A stretch of 64,000 nt of DNA from Bordetella parapertussis. Its GTDB lineage: Bacteria; Pseudomonadota; Gammaproteobacteria; Burkholderiales; SG8-41. Below, piece by piece: positions 25,964 through 34,566 of the stretch; position 1 is the stretch's first letter, and each line of letters begins with the position of its first letter. Under the pieces are notes generated by a model. The model saw only the letters and a list, made by a program, of their open reading frames with translations, ran no database searches and was not told the origin of the DNA. The position numbers and the translations under genes were made by a program. The stretch spans positions 1-64,000 of the forward strand of contig CAMDRT010000001.1 in the NCBI GenBank assembly GCA_945906815.1, written 5' to 3'.

Positions 25964-26988
25964 GGTGATGGGGTTGGTGAGTCGGTCAGTTGCATGATTT
26001 CCCACTCAAGTTCGGCGACGATTTTACCGGTGAGCGCCAGTTCAAGCGACGGCTCGACGCCGGATAAATGCCGCTGCGCCTGCTGTAGCGCGATAACAGA
26101 CCACCGGATATGCGCCATCACCTGCCAGTAGCGCAGCGCCGCAGCGGGCACTTTGCGTCCGCTGGCGGCCTCGTAGGCCGCTATGAAATCATCGAGATCG
26201 GCCACACCACCGACGCTGTAATGTGAATGTCGAAAGCACCAGCACTTGGCGCAAATCCAGCCGATGTCTTCAAGCGGGTTGCCAAATGCCGCGAATTCCC
26301 AATCGAGCAAGCCGGCGAGCTTACCCTCATGCAGCAGATAGTTGCCGGTACGAAAATCACGATGCACGAAAGTGGTTTCTTCCTGCGCAGGCGCGTGGCG
26401 TTCGCACCAGCGTAAGCCCCATTCCAGCACCGGATGCGGTTCGTCCAGCGTGTCGAGATAGGCGCGGCAGGCATGGATGACATCGCGCGCGAGTAAGGTT
26501 TTCAGGAAAGGCAGTTCATTAAGCGGCGGACGGATGGCGTGGATGCGCGCAGCGGTTTGCGCCAGTGCTTGCGCCAGCGCGCGGCGGTCAAACGCGAGTC
26601 GCACCACTTTATGGCCGGCGGCGATGCCGGGCAGCTTTTCCATTACAAAAAAAGGTTTGCCGATAACGGCGACATCGTTGCACAGGAACAGCGGTGTGGG
26701 TGCCAGCAGTCCATGCTCGTGCGCAAAGCGGATGATGGCGAATTCGCGCTCGCGCGGCAGGCTCGAGGCCACAGTTGCCGGCGCGTCGGTGCGTAGCACC
26801 CAGGTATGTGTGCCGGCATGCGCGCCGCCGTCAACAGCGACATTCAGTTCCCAGTTTTGCTGAATCGCGCCGCCGGACAACAGCTTAAGTTGCGTGACGT
26901 TTACCGTGCGCGCAGCGCATGCATGGCGCAGAAAACGCTCGATCGCGTCCTGGGCTGGTGGGGTGTTTTGGCGCGAGGTGTTAGACAT
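25960..26988 (-). CDS. APH-fold phosphotransferase (ACAD10/11 or LvaA-like hydroxyacyl-CoA kinase)
   Basis: 342 residues with an aminoglycoside-phosphotransferase/choline-kinase fold. The N-terminal lobe has LSGGAIQQNWELNV and the WVLRTDAP lysine-equivalent region. The catalytic loop HRDFRTGN is at residues 209-216 and the metal-binding DWE at 229-231. PREREFAIIRFAHEHGLLAPTPLFLC is typical of the acyl-CoA-linked subgroup. In ACAD10/11 and LvaA such kinases phosphorylate a 4-hydroxyacyl-CoA so that a dehydrogenase-fold enzyme can remove the phosphate. The gene is first in a four-gene minus-strand set with DUF6285-like, ligase and dehydrogenase genes. Confidence 0.85.
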   Translation of the reverse strand: MSNTSRQNTPPAQDAIERFLRHACAARTVNVTQLKLLSGGAIQQNWELNVAVDGGAHAGTHTWVLRTDAPATVASSLPREREFAIIRFAHEHGLLAPTPLFLCNDVAVIGKPFFVMEKLPGIAAGHKVVRLAFDRRALAQALAQTAARIHAIRPPLNELPFLKTLLARDVIHACRAYLDTLDEPHPVLEWGLRWCERHAPAQEETTFVHRDFRTGNYLLHEGKLAGLLDWEFAAFGNPLEDIGWICAKCWCFRHSHYSVGGVADLDDFIAAYEAASGRKVPAAALRYWQVMAHIRWSVIALQQAQRHLSGVEPSLELALTGKIVAELEWEIMQLTDSPTPSP

Positions 26989-27094
26989 GCGAGGGGATTA
27001 GGCTGAACCAAATCCTATTCTCCCTGTATCGGAGGCAACCTACAACCATCGCCAGTGCTATGATTGCATACAGCACAAAGCGATGGAGGTTTTC

Positions 27095-27472
27095 ATGATC
27101 AAGGATTTCGATCACGTGGTGCTGACCACGGCTGATCTGGACAAGTGTCTCGACTTTTACACCCGCGTGCTGGGCATGCGGGTGGAGCATTTTGGCGCCG
27201 GGCGCATTGCGCTGCGCTTTGGCGAGCGCAAGTTCAACGTGCATCCGCCGGGTTTCGAGGCCGGGTTAAAGGCGCATAAGCCGACACCGGGTTCGCTGGA
27301 TTTTTGTTTTCTTGCCGACAAACCGATGGCTGAAGTGATCGCGCATCTGCAAGCGTGCAACGTCACCATCATCGACGGACCGGGCAAACGCACCGGCGCG
27401 CGTTTTGATCTGCGCTCGGTGTATGTGCGCGATCCGGACCAGAATCTGGTTGAAATTTCCGAGCCGTATTGA
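27095..27472 (+). CDS. VOC/glyoxalase-family metalloprotein
   Basis: 125 residues from the ATG at 27095, which follows a GGAGG inside the alternative start at 27083. IKDFDHVVLTTADLDKCLDFYTRVLGM is a classic vicinal-oxygen-chelate N-terminus with the first metal histidine. The end VRDPDQNLVEISEPY carries the metal glutamate. Members include glyoxalases, fosfomycin-resistance proteins and dioxygenases; this subgroup is often annotated as virulence protein without known substrate. The next gene begins 15 bp downstream. Confidence 0.82.
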   Translation: MIKDFDHVVLTTADLDKCLDFYTRVLGMRVEHFGAGRIALRFGERKFNVHPPGFEAGLKAHKPTPGSLDFCFLADKPMAEVIAHLQACNVTIIDGPGKRTGARFDLRSVYVRDPDQNLVEISEPY

Positions 27473-27486
27473 CACCTGAACTTGCC

Positions 27487-28323
27487 ATGACACTCGCACG
27501 CACCTGGCAGGAAATTGTTGCGGCGCCGCGCGCGCAACTGAACCTTGCCCACGCCGCGCTGGTGATAGCCGCCGACGAATATCCGCAACTCGATGTCGCG
27601 GCGTATCTGGCGCGTATCGATGAACTGGCAGCGAATTTCCGCAAGCGTTTGCGCGAGGACATCACGCCCACGGAAACCCTGGCGTTGCTGAATCATTATA
27701 TGTTTGAGGAGCTCGGTTTCGCGGGCAACAGCGACGATTATTACGATCCACGCAACAGCTATTTGAACGAAGTGCTCGAGCGCAAACTCGGCATACCGAT
27801 CACCCTGTCGCTGTTGTATATCGAGGTCGGCCGCCGTTTGAGTCTGCCGTTAAGCGGGGTGTCGTTTCCGGGACACTTTTTGATCAAGTGCGCGTTGCGC
27901 GACGGCGCGGTCATTCTCGATGCCTATGCCAAGGGCGCATCACTGGGCATCAAGGATTTGCAAAAGCGCTTGCGGGTGCTGAGTGGCGGCCGCGATGTCG
28001 CGCCGGAAGCGGTGATGCGTCTGCTGACTGCCGCGCCGCCCACCGAGATACTCGCGCGCCTGTTGCGCAACTTGAAAGCGAATTACTATGAGCGCGGCGA
28101 CAAAATGCGCGCGTTGACGGCGCTGCACCGCGTGCTGGATCTGTGCCCCGGCGCGGCTGATGCGGTGCGCGAGCGTGCGCGCCTGCATGAAGAGCTGGAA
28201 TGTTTTCGCGCGGCATTGCTGGATTTTGAAACGTATTTGCAGTTGGCGCCGCAGGCGAGTGATGCGTCCGCGGTGCGCGAGAAAATCGCACTGTTGCGCG
28301 AGCGGGCGTCACGGCTGAATTGA
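27487..28323 (+). CDS. SirB1-like transglutaminase-fold/TPR protein
   Basis: 278 residues. The N-terminal half has the conserved LLNHYMFEELGFAGNSDDYYDPRNSYLNEVLERK, then GIPITLSLLYIEVGRRL and the LSGVSFPGHFLIK histidine segment characteristic of the SirB1/YchA family. The C-terminal half has TPR-like helices (ALTALHRVLDLCPGAADAVRERARLHEELE). E. coli YchA is its best-known relative, and its biochemical role is not settled. The cysteine of true transglutaminases is not obvious. The gene follows the VOC gene closely and may share its transcript. Confidence 0.82.
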   Translation: MTLARTWQEIVAAPRAQLNLAHAALVIAADEYPQLDVAAYLARIDELAANFRKRLREDITPTETLALLNHYMFEELGFAGNSDDYYDPRNSYLNEVLERKLGIPITLSLLYIEVGRRLSLPLSGVSFPGHFLIKCALRDGAVILDAYAKGASLGIKDLQKRLRVLSGGRDVAPEAVMRLLTAAPPTEILARLLRNLKANYYERGDKMRALTALHRVLDLCPGAADAVRERARLHEELECFRAALLDFETYLQLAPQASDASAVREKIALLRERASRLN

Positions 28324-28467
28324 GTGTTTTAGTTCACGTTTGATGCAAGCGATGGCGCACGTCGTTGATAACGCGATGCGACGCGGGTTACGGTGTTCAT
28401 GTATGCTATACAGGACTGGTGGCGCTAAGCGCGATGGCATCAATCCGGCAACAAAAAAGCGGGGGAC

Positions 28468-28899
28468 ATGATGGAACCTCATGTGTGGTGGGCAGTGGCC
28501 GGCATCGGACTGATCATTGTGGAGATGATGTCGGGCACCTTGATATTGCTGGTGCTGGGGCTGGCGGCGTTTGCCGGTGCGGCGGCGGCGTGGTTCGGGT
28601 ATTCGTTCTGGGTGCAGGCGCTGAGCGCCGTGGTACTGGCGACTGGGGGCATGATAGTGGCGAGCAATCTGAAAAAGAAAAAAATCGCTGGTGACAAAGA
28701 CCATAATTCGCTGGACATCGGGCATACCGTGATACTGGAATCCTGGGTGAGCGAGGCCGACGGTGTGGCCAAGGTGCGCTATCGCAACGCCACCTGGGAC
28801 GCCAGGGTTGCCGGCACGCGCACCCCCGGCGGCACGGTGTTTTATATCGTCGCGATGGATGGCAGCACGCTGCACATTGCGAGCAACAAACCACAGTGA
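28468..28899 (+). CDS. NfeD-family membrane protein
   Basis: 143 residues from one of two adjacent ATGs (28468/28471) after GGGGGAC. Two hydrophobic stretches (WWAVAGIGLIIVEMMSGTLILL and the helices up to VVLATGGMIVASNL) are followed by an OB-fold C-terminal domain (IGHTVILESWVSEADGVAKVRYRNATW). Short NfeD proteins are encoded beside SPFH/stomatin-like proteins and are thought to act with them in membrane microdomains. The SPFH gene follows after 29 bp. Confidence 0.88.
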   Translation: MMEPHVWWAVAGIGLIIVEMMSGTLILLVLGLAAFAGAAAAWFGYSFWVQALSAVVLATGGMIVASNLKKKKIAGDKDHNSLDIGHTVILESWVSEADGVAKVRYRNATWDARVAGTRTPGGTVFYIVAMDGSTLHIASNKPQ

Positions 28900-28928
28900 A
28901 GCTGTAAATTTACAACCGGGAGACGAGC

Positions 28929-29927
28929 ATGATCGGAAAAGTCATAGGCGTTGCAATCCTTGCGGTGGTGCTGGTGGCAGCGAATCTGACCGCATACGCC
29001 ATACCCTTTTTTCTCATTGGTCTGGTGGTGGTGGCGGGCTGGGAATCGATGCGCCAGGTGCCGCAGCAGCAGGCGTGGGTAGTGGAACGGTTGGGGAAAT
29101 TTCACGAGGTGCTGGAGCCAGGCCTGAACTGGATCATGCCGTTTTTAGACCGGGTGGCGTACCGTCATTCACTCAAGGAAACGCCGCTGGATGTGGCGGA
29201 ACAGGTGTGCATCACCAAGGACAATACGCAACTCGGCGTGGACGGCATCATCTATTATCAGGTGACCGATCCCAAGCTGGCATCGTATGGATCAAGTAAC
29301 TATATCGACGCGGTGACGCAGCTTGCGCAAACCACGCTGCGCTCCGAGATCGGCAAGATGGAGCTCGACAAGACCTTTGAAAGCCGCGATGAGGTCAATC
29401 GCCAGGTAGTTTCGGTGCTGGATGAGGCGGGGCGCACCTGGGGCGTGAAAGTACTGCGTTACGAAATCAAGAATCTGACGCCGCCGGAAGCGATTTTGCG
29501 CTCGATGCAGGCGCAAATCACGGCGGAGCGCGAAAAGCGTGCACTGATCGCCAAATCCGAAGGCCAGCGCCAGGAAGAGATTAATCTGGCTGAGGGTGTG
29601 AAGCAGGCCGCAGTGCTCGAATCCGAAGGGCAAAAGATTGCCCAGGTCAACAAGGCGGAGGGCGAGGCGAAGGCCATTACCACCATCGCTGACGCGACGG
29701 CAGCCGCCGTGCGCACTGTGGCGTCGGCGATGAGCGAGCCGGGCGGTATGAATGCGGCGAATCTGAAGGTTGCGGAACACTACATCAGTGCGTTCGGCAA
29801 TCTTGCCAAGACCAATAACACCATGATCGTGCCGGGCAATGTCGCGGATGTGGCGACGATGATCGGCACCGCGATGAATACGCTGAATACGATTAAGGCG
29901 GGATCGGGAGCGCCGGCGCAGAAGTAG
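28929..29927 (+). CDS. SPFH/band-7 (stomatin-like, QmcA-type) protein
   Basis: 332 residues. An N-terminal membrane segment spans about residues 5-40. The SPFH domain has VPQQQAWVVERLGKFHEVLEPGLN and DNTQLGVDGIIYYQVTDP. A heptad-rich AEREKRALIAKSEGQRQEEINLAEG coiled coil follows, then an alanine-rich C-terminus. Such proteins form large membrane-bound oligomers linked to quality control. RBS GGGAGAC precedes the ATG. The NfeD-SPFH pairing is classic. Confidence 0.92.
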   Translation: MIGKVIGVAILAVVLVAANLTAYAIPFFLIGLVVVAGWESMRQVPQQQAWVVERLGKFHEVLEPGLNWIMPFLDRVAYRHSLKETPLDVAEQVCITKDNTQLGVDGIIYYQVTDPKLASYGSSNYIDAVTQLAQTTLRSEIGKMELDKTFESRDEVNRQVVSVLDEAGRTWGVKVLRYEIKNLTPPEAILRSMQAQITAEREKRALIAKSEGQRQEEINLAEGVKQAAVLESEGQKIAQVNKAEGEAKAITTIADATAAAVRTVASAMSEPGGMNAANLKVAEHYISAFGNLAKTNNTMIVPGNVADVATMIGTAMNTLNTIKAGSGAPAQK

Positions 29928-29936
29928 GAGATTGGA

Positions 29937-30006
29937 CCAGGACTGAGGGCCGAGGACTTGGGACTGAGTAGTCCCCCAGCCCTGAATCCTCAGTCCCTAG
30001 TCCTGC
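29937..30006. repeat. Imperfect hairpin of GGACTGAGGA-type words, probable terminator region
   Basis: The left part (CCAGGACTGAGGGCCGAGG then ACTTGGGACTGAG) and the right part (CCCTGAATCCTCAGTCC then CTAGTCCTG) are built from the same 10-bp word in opposite orientation. They can fold into a long imperfect stem. It lies between the convergent ends of the SPFH gene and mlaA. Confidence 0.6.
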
Positions 30007-30076
30007 CACTAATCCGCGGCCGACGACACCCAAACCCGCACCACAGGTCGCAGGGTTGGCTGCAGTGTCTCAGCGG

Positions 30077-31084
30077 CTACACCTCTGCGGCGGTGGGTGC
30101 GCTGGGCAGAACGATTTCGGCTTGCGGTGCGGCGGTCGGCGCAGTCGCCGCGGGGTCTGACTGCACAGCAGGCACGGTAACTGTTTGCGGCGCGGGCGTG
30201 GCAGGCATCGCCGCTGCTGCGGCGGCCTCTTGCGCCGCAGCGCGCGCGGGGGTCCAGTCTTCGGCGCGTGCTGCATAGCCCAAGGGCGTGCCCACCGGCG
30301 TGTCACTGCTGGCACTGCGCGGGAGGGGATGGCCGTGCGCGCGCGGTTTAATGTTCAGTTCAGTGTCGTCTTTTTCGCGCGGCGGTGCGCCGTCGTGGAC
30401 CAGGTTGCGGCGCCGCTGCAAGTAGGCGTCACGTAAAAACTCATAGGGATCGAGTGCTGCGGTTTCGAGTATCTTCGAGGTGTCCAGCAGATCGGCGCGG
30501 TGGCTCAACGCGTGTGTGCCCCACAGGCTGTTGCGTAGCCGCATCGAGCGCACGTAGGTGATGGGGTCGGTTCTGTAATCCACTATACGCGCCGCGGCGT
30601 CGCGCAGATTGCTGGGTCCCACCACGGGCAGCATCAGAAAGGGTCCATCGCCCACACCCCAGTAGCCGAGCGTCTGGCCGAAATCCTCGTTGTGTTTTTC
30701 CATGCCAAAATGGGTGGCGACATCGAAGAAACCCGCGATGCCGGCGGTGCTGTTGATCAGCACCCGGCCGACATCAGAAATCGCGTCTATGAATTTTCCC
30801 TGCAGCAAATTATTCAACGAGATTAAGACATCGTTAATGTTGCTGAATATGTTGGCGACACCGGTGCGCAAAAACTGCGGCAGCAGCGCACGATAACCCT
30901 CAGCTACCGGCCTGATCAACGCCGTATCCACAGCGTCATTAAAGCTGTAGACGACGCGGTTCATCGGTTCGAGGGGATCGCGCGGATTGGTGCTGGCGCA
31001 GCCGCCCAGCAACATCAGCGGCAACAGTAGCGAAAGCAAAAAAGTGCGCAGCGCGCGCGCGGCTGAGTGTGACACGGGCGACAT
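30077..31084 (-). CDS. mlaA: MlaA/VacJ outer-membrane phospholipid-transport lipoprotein
   Basis: 335 residues. The signal peptide has lipobox LLGGC. The mature protein has DPLEPMNRVVYSFNDAVD, then INDVLISLNNLLQGKF, FGQTLGYWGVGDGPFLMLPVVGPS and NLRDAAARIVDYRTDP, all MlaA signatures. MlaA sits in the outer membrane and removes surface phospholipids for the MlaFEDB ABC system. After the conserved domain there is an unusually long alanine/proline-rich tail (roughly residues 265-335). The other mla genes are not in this window, so it is a stand-alone locus. Confidence 0.92.
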   Translation of the reverse strand: MSPVSHSAARALRTFLLSLLLPLMLLGGCASTNPRDPLEPMNRVVYSFNDAVDTALIRPVAEGYRALLPQFLRTGVANIFSNINDVLISLNNLLQGKFIDAISDVGRVLINSTAGIAGFFDVATHFGMEKHNEDFGQTLGYWGVGDGPFLMLPVVGPSNLRDAAARIVDYRTDPITYVRSMRLRNSLWGTHALSHRADLLDTSKILETAALDPYEFLRDAYLQRRRNLVHDGAPPREKDDTELNIKPRAHGHPLPRSASSDTPVGTPLGYAARAEDWTPARAAAQEAAAAAAMPATPAPQTVTVPAVQSDPAATAPTAAPQAEIVLPSAPTAAEV

Positions 31085-31453
31085 TTCGTAAGGCCTTGTT
31101 TTTATGGGTTTTACTATAACTGGCGCGAGATCAGCAGGAGGAACATTATAACAAGCTAAACGGCATGCTTACGCTCATTATGCGCCGCCAAGTGTGGGTT
31201 TTGCACAAAGCTTACACCCTACGCTGACGGGATTGTATTTGCCGCATAATTTTGGTGGATGGTAAAATGTAAGATATTGATATTTATATGATTTTTAAGA
31301 ATTATCCGATAATACTCCCGCGCCTTTGCTAGAATACCAAGCTACTCTGGCTACGTGCGACTGCAGGTGTGTAACAGCGCCGCTTTTACCCTGCTTCTTG
31401 AGCTTTACGCCAGCCGGTTACTTTATTCCTTATTCCTTATCGAGGCCTTCATC
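31085..31453. promoter_or_regulatory. Divergent intergenic region between mlaA and gabD
   Basis: This 369-bp gap must contain the promoters for both outward-facing genes. It includes an AT-rich core (31250-31310) unlike the GC-rich genes around it. A TAGAAT at about 31331 could be a -10 element for gabD, but no convincing -35 was found. No gene or clear inverted repeat was seen. Confidence 0.3.
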
Positions 31454-32935
31454 ATGTTAGACAAAGTCAAATCTACCGTGCAGTTGAAAGACATGAGCCT
31501 GTTCCGCCAACAGTGTTACATCAATGGCGCGTGGGTGGATGCCGATGATAAATCGACGTTGACGGTTTATAACCCTGCAGACGGCTCGCTGGTAGGCACG
31601 GTGCCCAAACTGGGGCTGGCGGAAACGCGGCGTGCAATTGAAACCGCACACCAGGCGTTTACACTTTGGCGCGCGAAAACCGCCAAGGAGCGTTCCGCGA
31701 TTCTGCGTAAATGGTTCGATCTGATGATCGCCAACACCGAGGATCTCGCGATACTGATGACCCTGGAGCAGGGCAAGCCGATCAGCGAATCGCGCGGCGA
31801 AATCGGTTATGGCGCGTCGTTTATCGAATGGTTCGCCGAGGAAGCTAAGCGCGTGTACGGCGACGTGATTCCGGCGCAGGCAACCGACAGGCGCATTGTC
31901 GTCATCAAGCAGCCGATCGGCGTGTGCGCGGCGGTAACGCCGTGGAATTTCCCCAACGCCATGATCACGCGCAAGGCCGGCCCCGCGCTTGCTGCCGGTT
32001 GCACGATGGTGATCAAGCCCGCCTCGCAAACACCGTTTTCCGCGCTGGCGTTGTGTGAACTGGCTGAGCGCGCAGGTATTCCGAAAGGCGTGATATCGGT
32101 GATTACCGGCGCGGCAGGTCCCATCGGAAAAGAGCTCACCACGCATCCGCTGGTGCGCAAGTTCACCTTCACCGGCTCCACTGAAATCGGCAAGCTGCTG
32201 ATGGCGCAGTGCGCGAGCACGGTGAAAAAAGTCTCGCTCGAACTCGGCGGCAACGCGCCGTTTATCGTGTTCGACGATGCGGACATCGATTCGGCGGTGG
32301 AGGGTGCCATGGCCTCCAAGTTTCGCAACACCGGACAAACCTGTGTGTGCGCGAACCGTTTGCTGGTGCAGGAAGGCGTTTACGACCAGTTCGCGGCCAA
32401 ACTCGCCGCAAGAGTGGCCGCGATGCCGGTGGGCAACGGTCTCGAAAGCGGCATGATGCAGGGGCCGTTGATCGATAAAAACGCAGTACTGAAAGTCGAA
32501 GAACATATTGCCGATGCGCTGGCCAAAGGCGCGCGCGTGGTGACCGGTGGCAAGCGTCACGCTAAAGGCGGGCAGTTTTTTGAGCCGACAGTACTGGCCG
32601 ATGTGCAGCCCAATATGAAAATTACCCATGAAGAAACCTTCGGTCCGGTGGCGCCGTTGTATCGTTTCAAGAGCGAAGCGGAGTTGCTGGAACTGGCGAA
32701 CAACACGGAATTCGGGCTCGCCGCGTATTTCTACAGCCGTGACATTGGGCGCATTTGGCGCATCGCGGAAGGTCTGGAATCGGGCATAGTTGGCATTAAC
32801 GTCGGTATTATCTCAACCGAGGTTGCGCCCTTCGGCGGGGTCAAGGAATCCGGCATCGGGCGTGAAGGTTCCAAGTATGGCATCGAGGAATTCCTCGAAG
32901 TGAAATACCTGTGCATGGGTGACGTGACAAAATAG
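31454..32935 (+). CDS. gabD: Succinate-semialdehyde dehydrogenase (NADP+)
   Basis: 493 residues from the ATG at 31454 (an internal ATG at 31493 is possible). Catalytic Cys297 lies in NTGQTCVCANR, the general base glutamate in LELGGNAPFIV, and the cofactor loop in FTGSTEIGK. PWNFPNAMITRKAGPALAAGC is the GabD type. The FRNTGQTCVCANR sequence with two nearby cysteines is characteristic of redox-regulated SSADH. It oxidises succinate semialdehyde to succinate in GABA or 4-hydroxybutyrate breakdown. No gabT is adjacent. A hairpin terminator follows. Confidence 0.9.
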   Translation: MLDKVKSTVQLKDMSLFRQQCYINGAWVDADDKSTLTVYNPADGSLVGTVPKLGLAETRRAIETAHQAFTLWRAKTAKERSAILRKWFDLMIANTEDLAILMTLEQGKPISESRGEIGYGASFIEWFAEEAKRVYGDVIPAQATDRRIVVIKQPIGVCAAVTPWNFPNAMITRKAGPALAAGCTMVIKPASQTPFSALALCELAERAGIPKGVISVITGAAGPIGKELTTHPLVRKFTFTGSTEIGKLLMAQCASTVKKVSLELGGNAPFIVFDDADIDSAVEGAMASKFRNTGQTCVCANRLLVQEGVYDQFAAKLAARVAAMPVGNGLESGMMQGPLIDKNAVLKVEEHIADALAKGARVVTGGKRHAKGGQFFEPTVLADVQPNMKITHEETFGPVAPLYRFKSEAELLELANNTEFGLAAYFYSRDIGRIWRIAEGLESGIVGINVGIISTEVAPFGGVKESGIGREGSKYGIEEFLEVKYLCMGDVTK

Positions 32936-32973
32936 AGCCGTATCACCTAACACACAAAACAAATCGTTATGTG

Positions 32974-33005
32974 CATTCCCCGCGACAGGTTCGCGGGAAT
33001 TTTTA
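32974..33005 (+). terminator. Intrinsic terminator after gabD
   Basis: ATTCCCCGCGA and TCGCGGGAAT form a near-perfect GC-rich stem around a short ACAGGT loop, followed directly by TTTTTA. It ends 13 bp before the next ATG. Confidence 0.75.
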
Positions 33006-33017
33006 TCTGGAAAACCC

Positions 33018-33674
33018 ATGAACACCGCACCTAAAATATATCTGGTTCACGCTGCTGCCGTTTCGATAGCGCCTGTCGCTGCGAGTTTTCGTACGGCATG
33101 GCCCGAGGCCAGGGTCGCGAATCTACTGGAAGATTCGTTCATGCCTGACCTCGCGGCAGACGGCAAACTCACCGACGCGATGATCGGCCGTTTTGTGCAT
33201 ATCGGTCACTATTGCGTAAAGGCTGGCGCCGACGCGATACTGTTCGCGTGTTCGGCATTTGGTCCGGCGATTGAAGAATGCCGTCGTCAACTGAAGATCC
33301 CGGTGTTAAAGCCGAACGAGGCCATGTACGAGCAACTCGTCGCCAAAGATTGCAGCGTGAGCCTGCTGGCGACATTTCCGCCGTCGATTCCGTCGATGGT
33401 GACGGAGATCACAGATACCGCCAATGCCGCCGGCACCAAAATCAAGCTCAACGCACATCTGGTCGACGGCGCGCTCGCGGCATTGCAAAGTAACAACGCG
33501 GACGAGCACAACCGGTTGATTGTTGAATTTGCCGCGAAACAACAAGGTGACGTGATCGCGTTCGCGCAGTTTTCGATGGCGCCCGCACTGAAGGCTGCGG
33601 CCGCGCGCACCAGCACGCCGATACTGACCACACCGGATAGCGCGGTGGCCAAGTTAAAGCGGATGCTGGCTTAG
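33018..33674 (+). CDS. Aspartate/glutamate racemase-superfamily protein
   Basis: 218 residues. One catalytic-type cysteine, Cys78, lies in ILFACSAFGPAIEE. The position of the second catalytic cysteine (usually LGCT near the C-terminal half) reads FAQFSMAPALKAA, with no cysteine. A two-base proton-shuttle racemase is therefore unlikely. A decarboxylase, isomerase or maleate-isomerase-like reaction is more plausible; the substrate is unknown. It starts just after the gabD terminator, so it probably has its own promoter or depends on read-through. Confidence 0.78.
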   Translation: MNTAPKIYLVHAAAVSIAPVAASFRTAWPEARVANLLEDSFMPDLAADGKLTDAMIGRFVHIGHYCVKAGADAILFACSAFGPAIEECRRQLKIPVLKPNEAMYEQLVAKDCSVSLLATFPPSIPSMVTEITDTANAAGTKIKLNAHLVDGALAALQSNNADEHNRLIVEFAAKQQGDVIAFAQFSMAPALKAAAARTSTPILTTPDSAVAKLKRMLA

Positions 33675-33718
33675 GCCGCATAGTGGTATTCGAGGTGCGC
33701 TGCGACGAGGCGTATGGT

Positions 33719-34564
33719 ATGAACTGGGTCGTGGTCGCGATGCGTTTTCTGGCATTGCTGATACTGGTTGGCGGCGTGACTGTAGCCGCCGCTCAAACCA
33801 TCGAGATGCAGCTCGACCAGGCGCTGGCAGGCGCACATCGCAGTGAGGCGAATCGCGCACGCGACCGCTACCGTCATCCGCGAGAGACTCTGTTGTTCTT
33901 TAGCCTCAAGCCGGACATGGCTGTGCTGGAAATCTGGCCCGCAAGCGGCTGGTATTCGGAAATCCTCGCGCCGGTGCTGCGCGACAAAGGCAAGCTGTAT
34001 CTTGCCGGCAATGCGCTCGAGAATCCCAGGCTTCCCAATTGGCAGCGCGAGGCACGGGAAAAGCAGGAAGCCGCATACGCCAAGCGCCCGGAACTTTACG
34101 GCAAACCGGTGTTTACCTCGCTAGGCCCGCCGGATTATGTGGCAATCGCGCCGCCGGGCAGCATGGATATGGTGCTGACGTTTCGCAACGTGCATAACTG
34201 GAGCCTTCAAAACACCGATGCGCAGGTATTCAGGGCATTTTTTGAGGCGTTAAAACCCGGTGGTACGCTCGGCGTGGTGGAGCATCGCGCGCATCCGGGT
34301 ACCCCGTTCGCACAACAGGTTAAGTCGGGCTACATGACCGAAGCGTATGTGATCGAGCTTGCGGAAAAATCCGGATTCAAGCTGGTGGCGAAGTCGGAAG
34401 TGAACGCGAATCCCAAAGACACCAAAGATCATCCCCATGGTGTGTGGACGCTGCCGCCGCTGTCGCGCGGGCGGCTCGATCCGCAGAAGTATCTGGCTAT
34501 CGGCGAAAGTGATCGCATGACGCTCAAATTCGAGAAGCTGGCCGCCGTCAAGGAAGTGAATTAA
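33719..34564 (+). CDS. Exported methyltransferase-like protein
   Basis: About 281 residues from the ATG at 33719 (33740 also possible). The N-terminus MRFLALLILVGGVTVAAAQ is a signal peptide. The mature part resembles class I SAM-dependent methyltransferases: MAVLEIWPASGWYSEILAPVL occupies motif I and VFRAFFEALKPGGTLGVVEHR motif IV/V. Motif I is altered (EIWPASG rather than ExGxGxG). Because SAM is not known in the periplasm, its true activity is uncertain. A TTG-started hydrolase follows two bases after its stop, suggesting an operon. Confidence 0.75.
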   Translation: MNWVVVAMRFLALLILVGGVTVAAAQTIEMQLDQALAGAHRSEANRARDRYRHPRETLLFFSLKPDMAVLEIWPASGWYSEILAPVLRDKGKLYLAGNALENPRLPNWQREAREKQEAAYAKRPELYGKPVFTSLGPPDYVAIAPPGSMDMVLTFRNVHNWSLQNTDAQVFRAFFEALKPGGTLGVVEHRAHPGTPFAQQVKSGYMTEAYVIELAEKSGFKLVAKSEVNANPKDTKDHPHGVWTLPPLSRGRLDPQKYLAIGESDRMTLKFEKLAAVKEVN

Positions 34565-34566
34565 TA

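Noticed and set aside
31457-32629. 390-residue minus-strand frame opposite gabD
   Set aside because: Shadow of a GC-rich gene, with no recognisable domain and no ribosome site.
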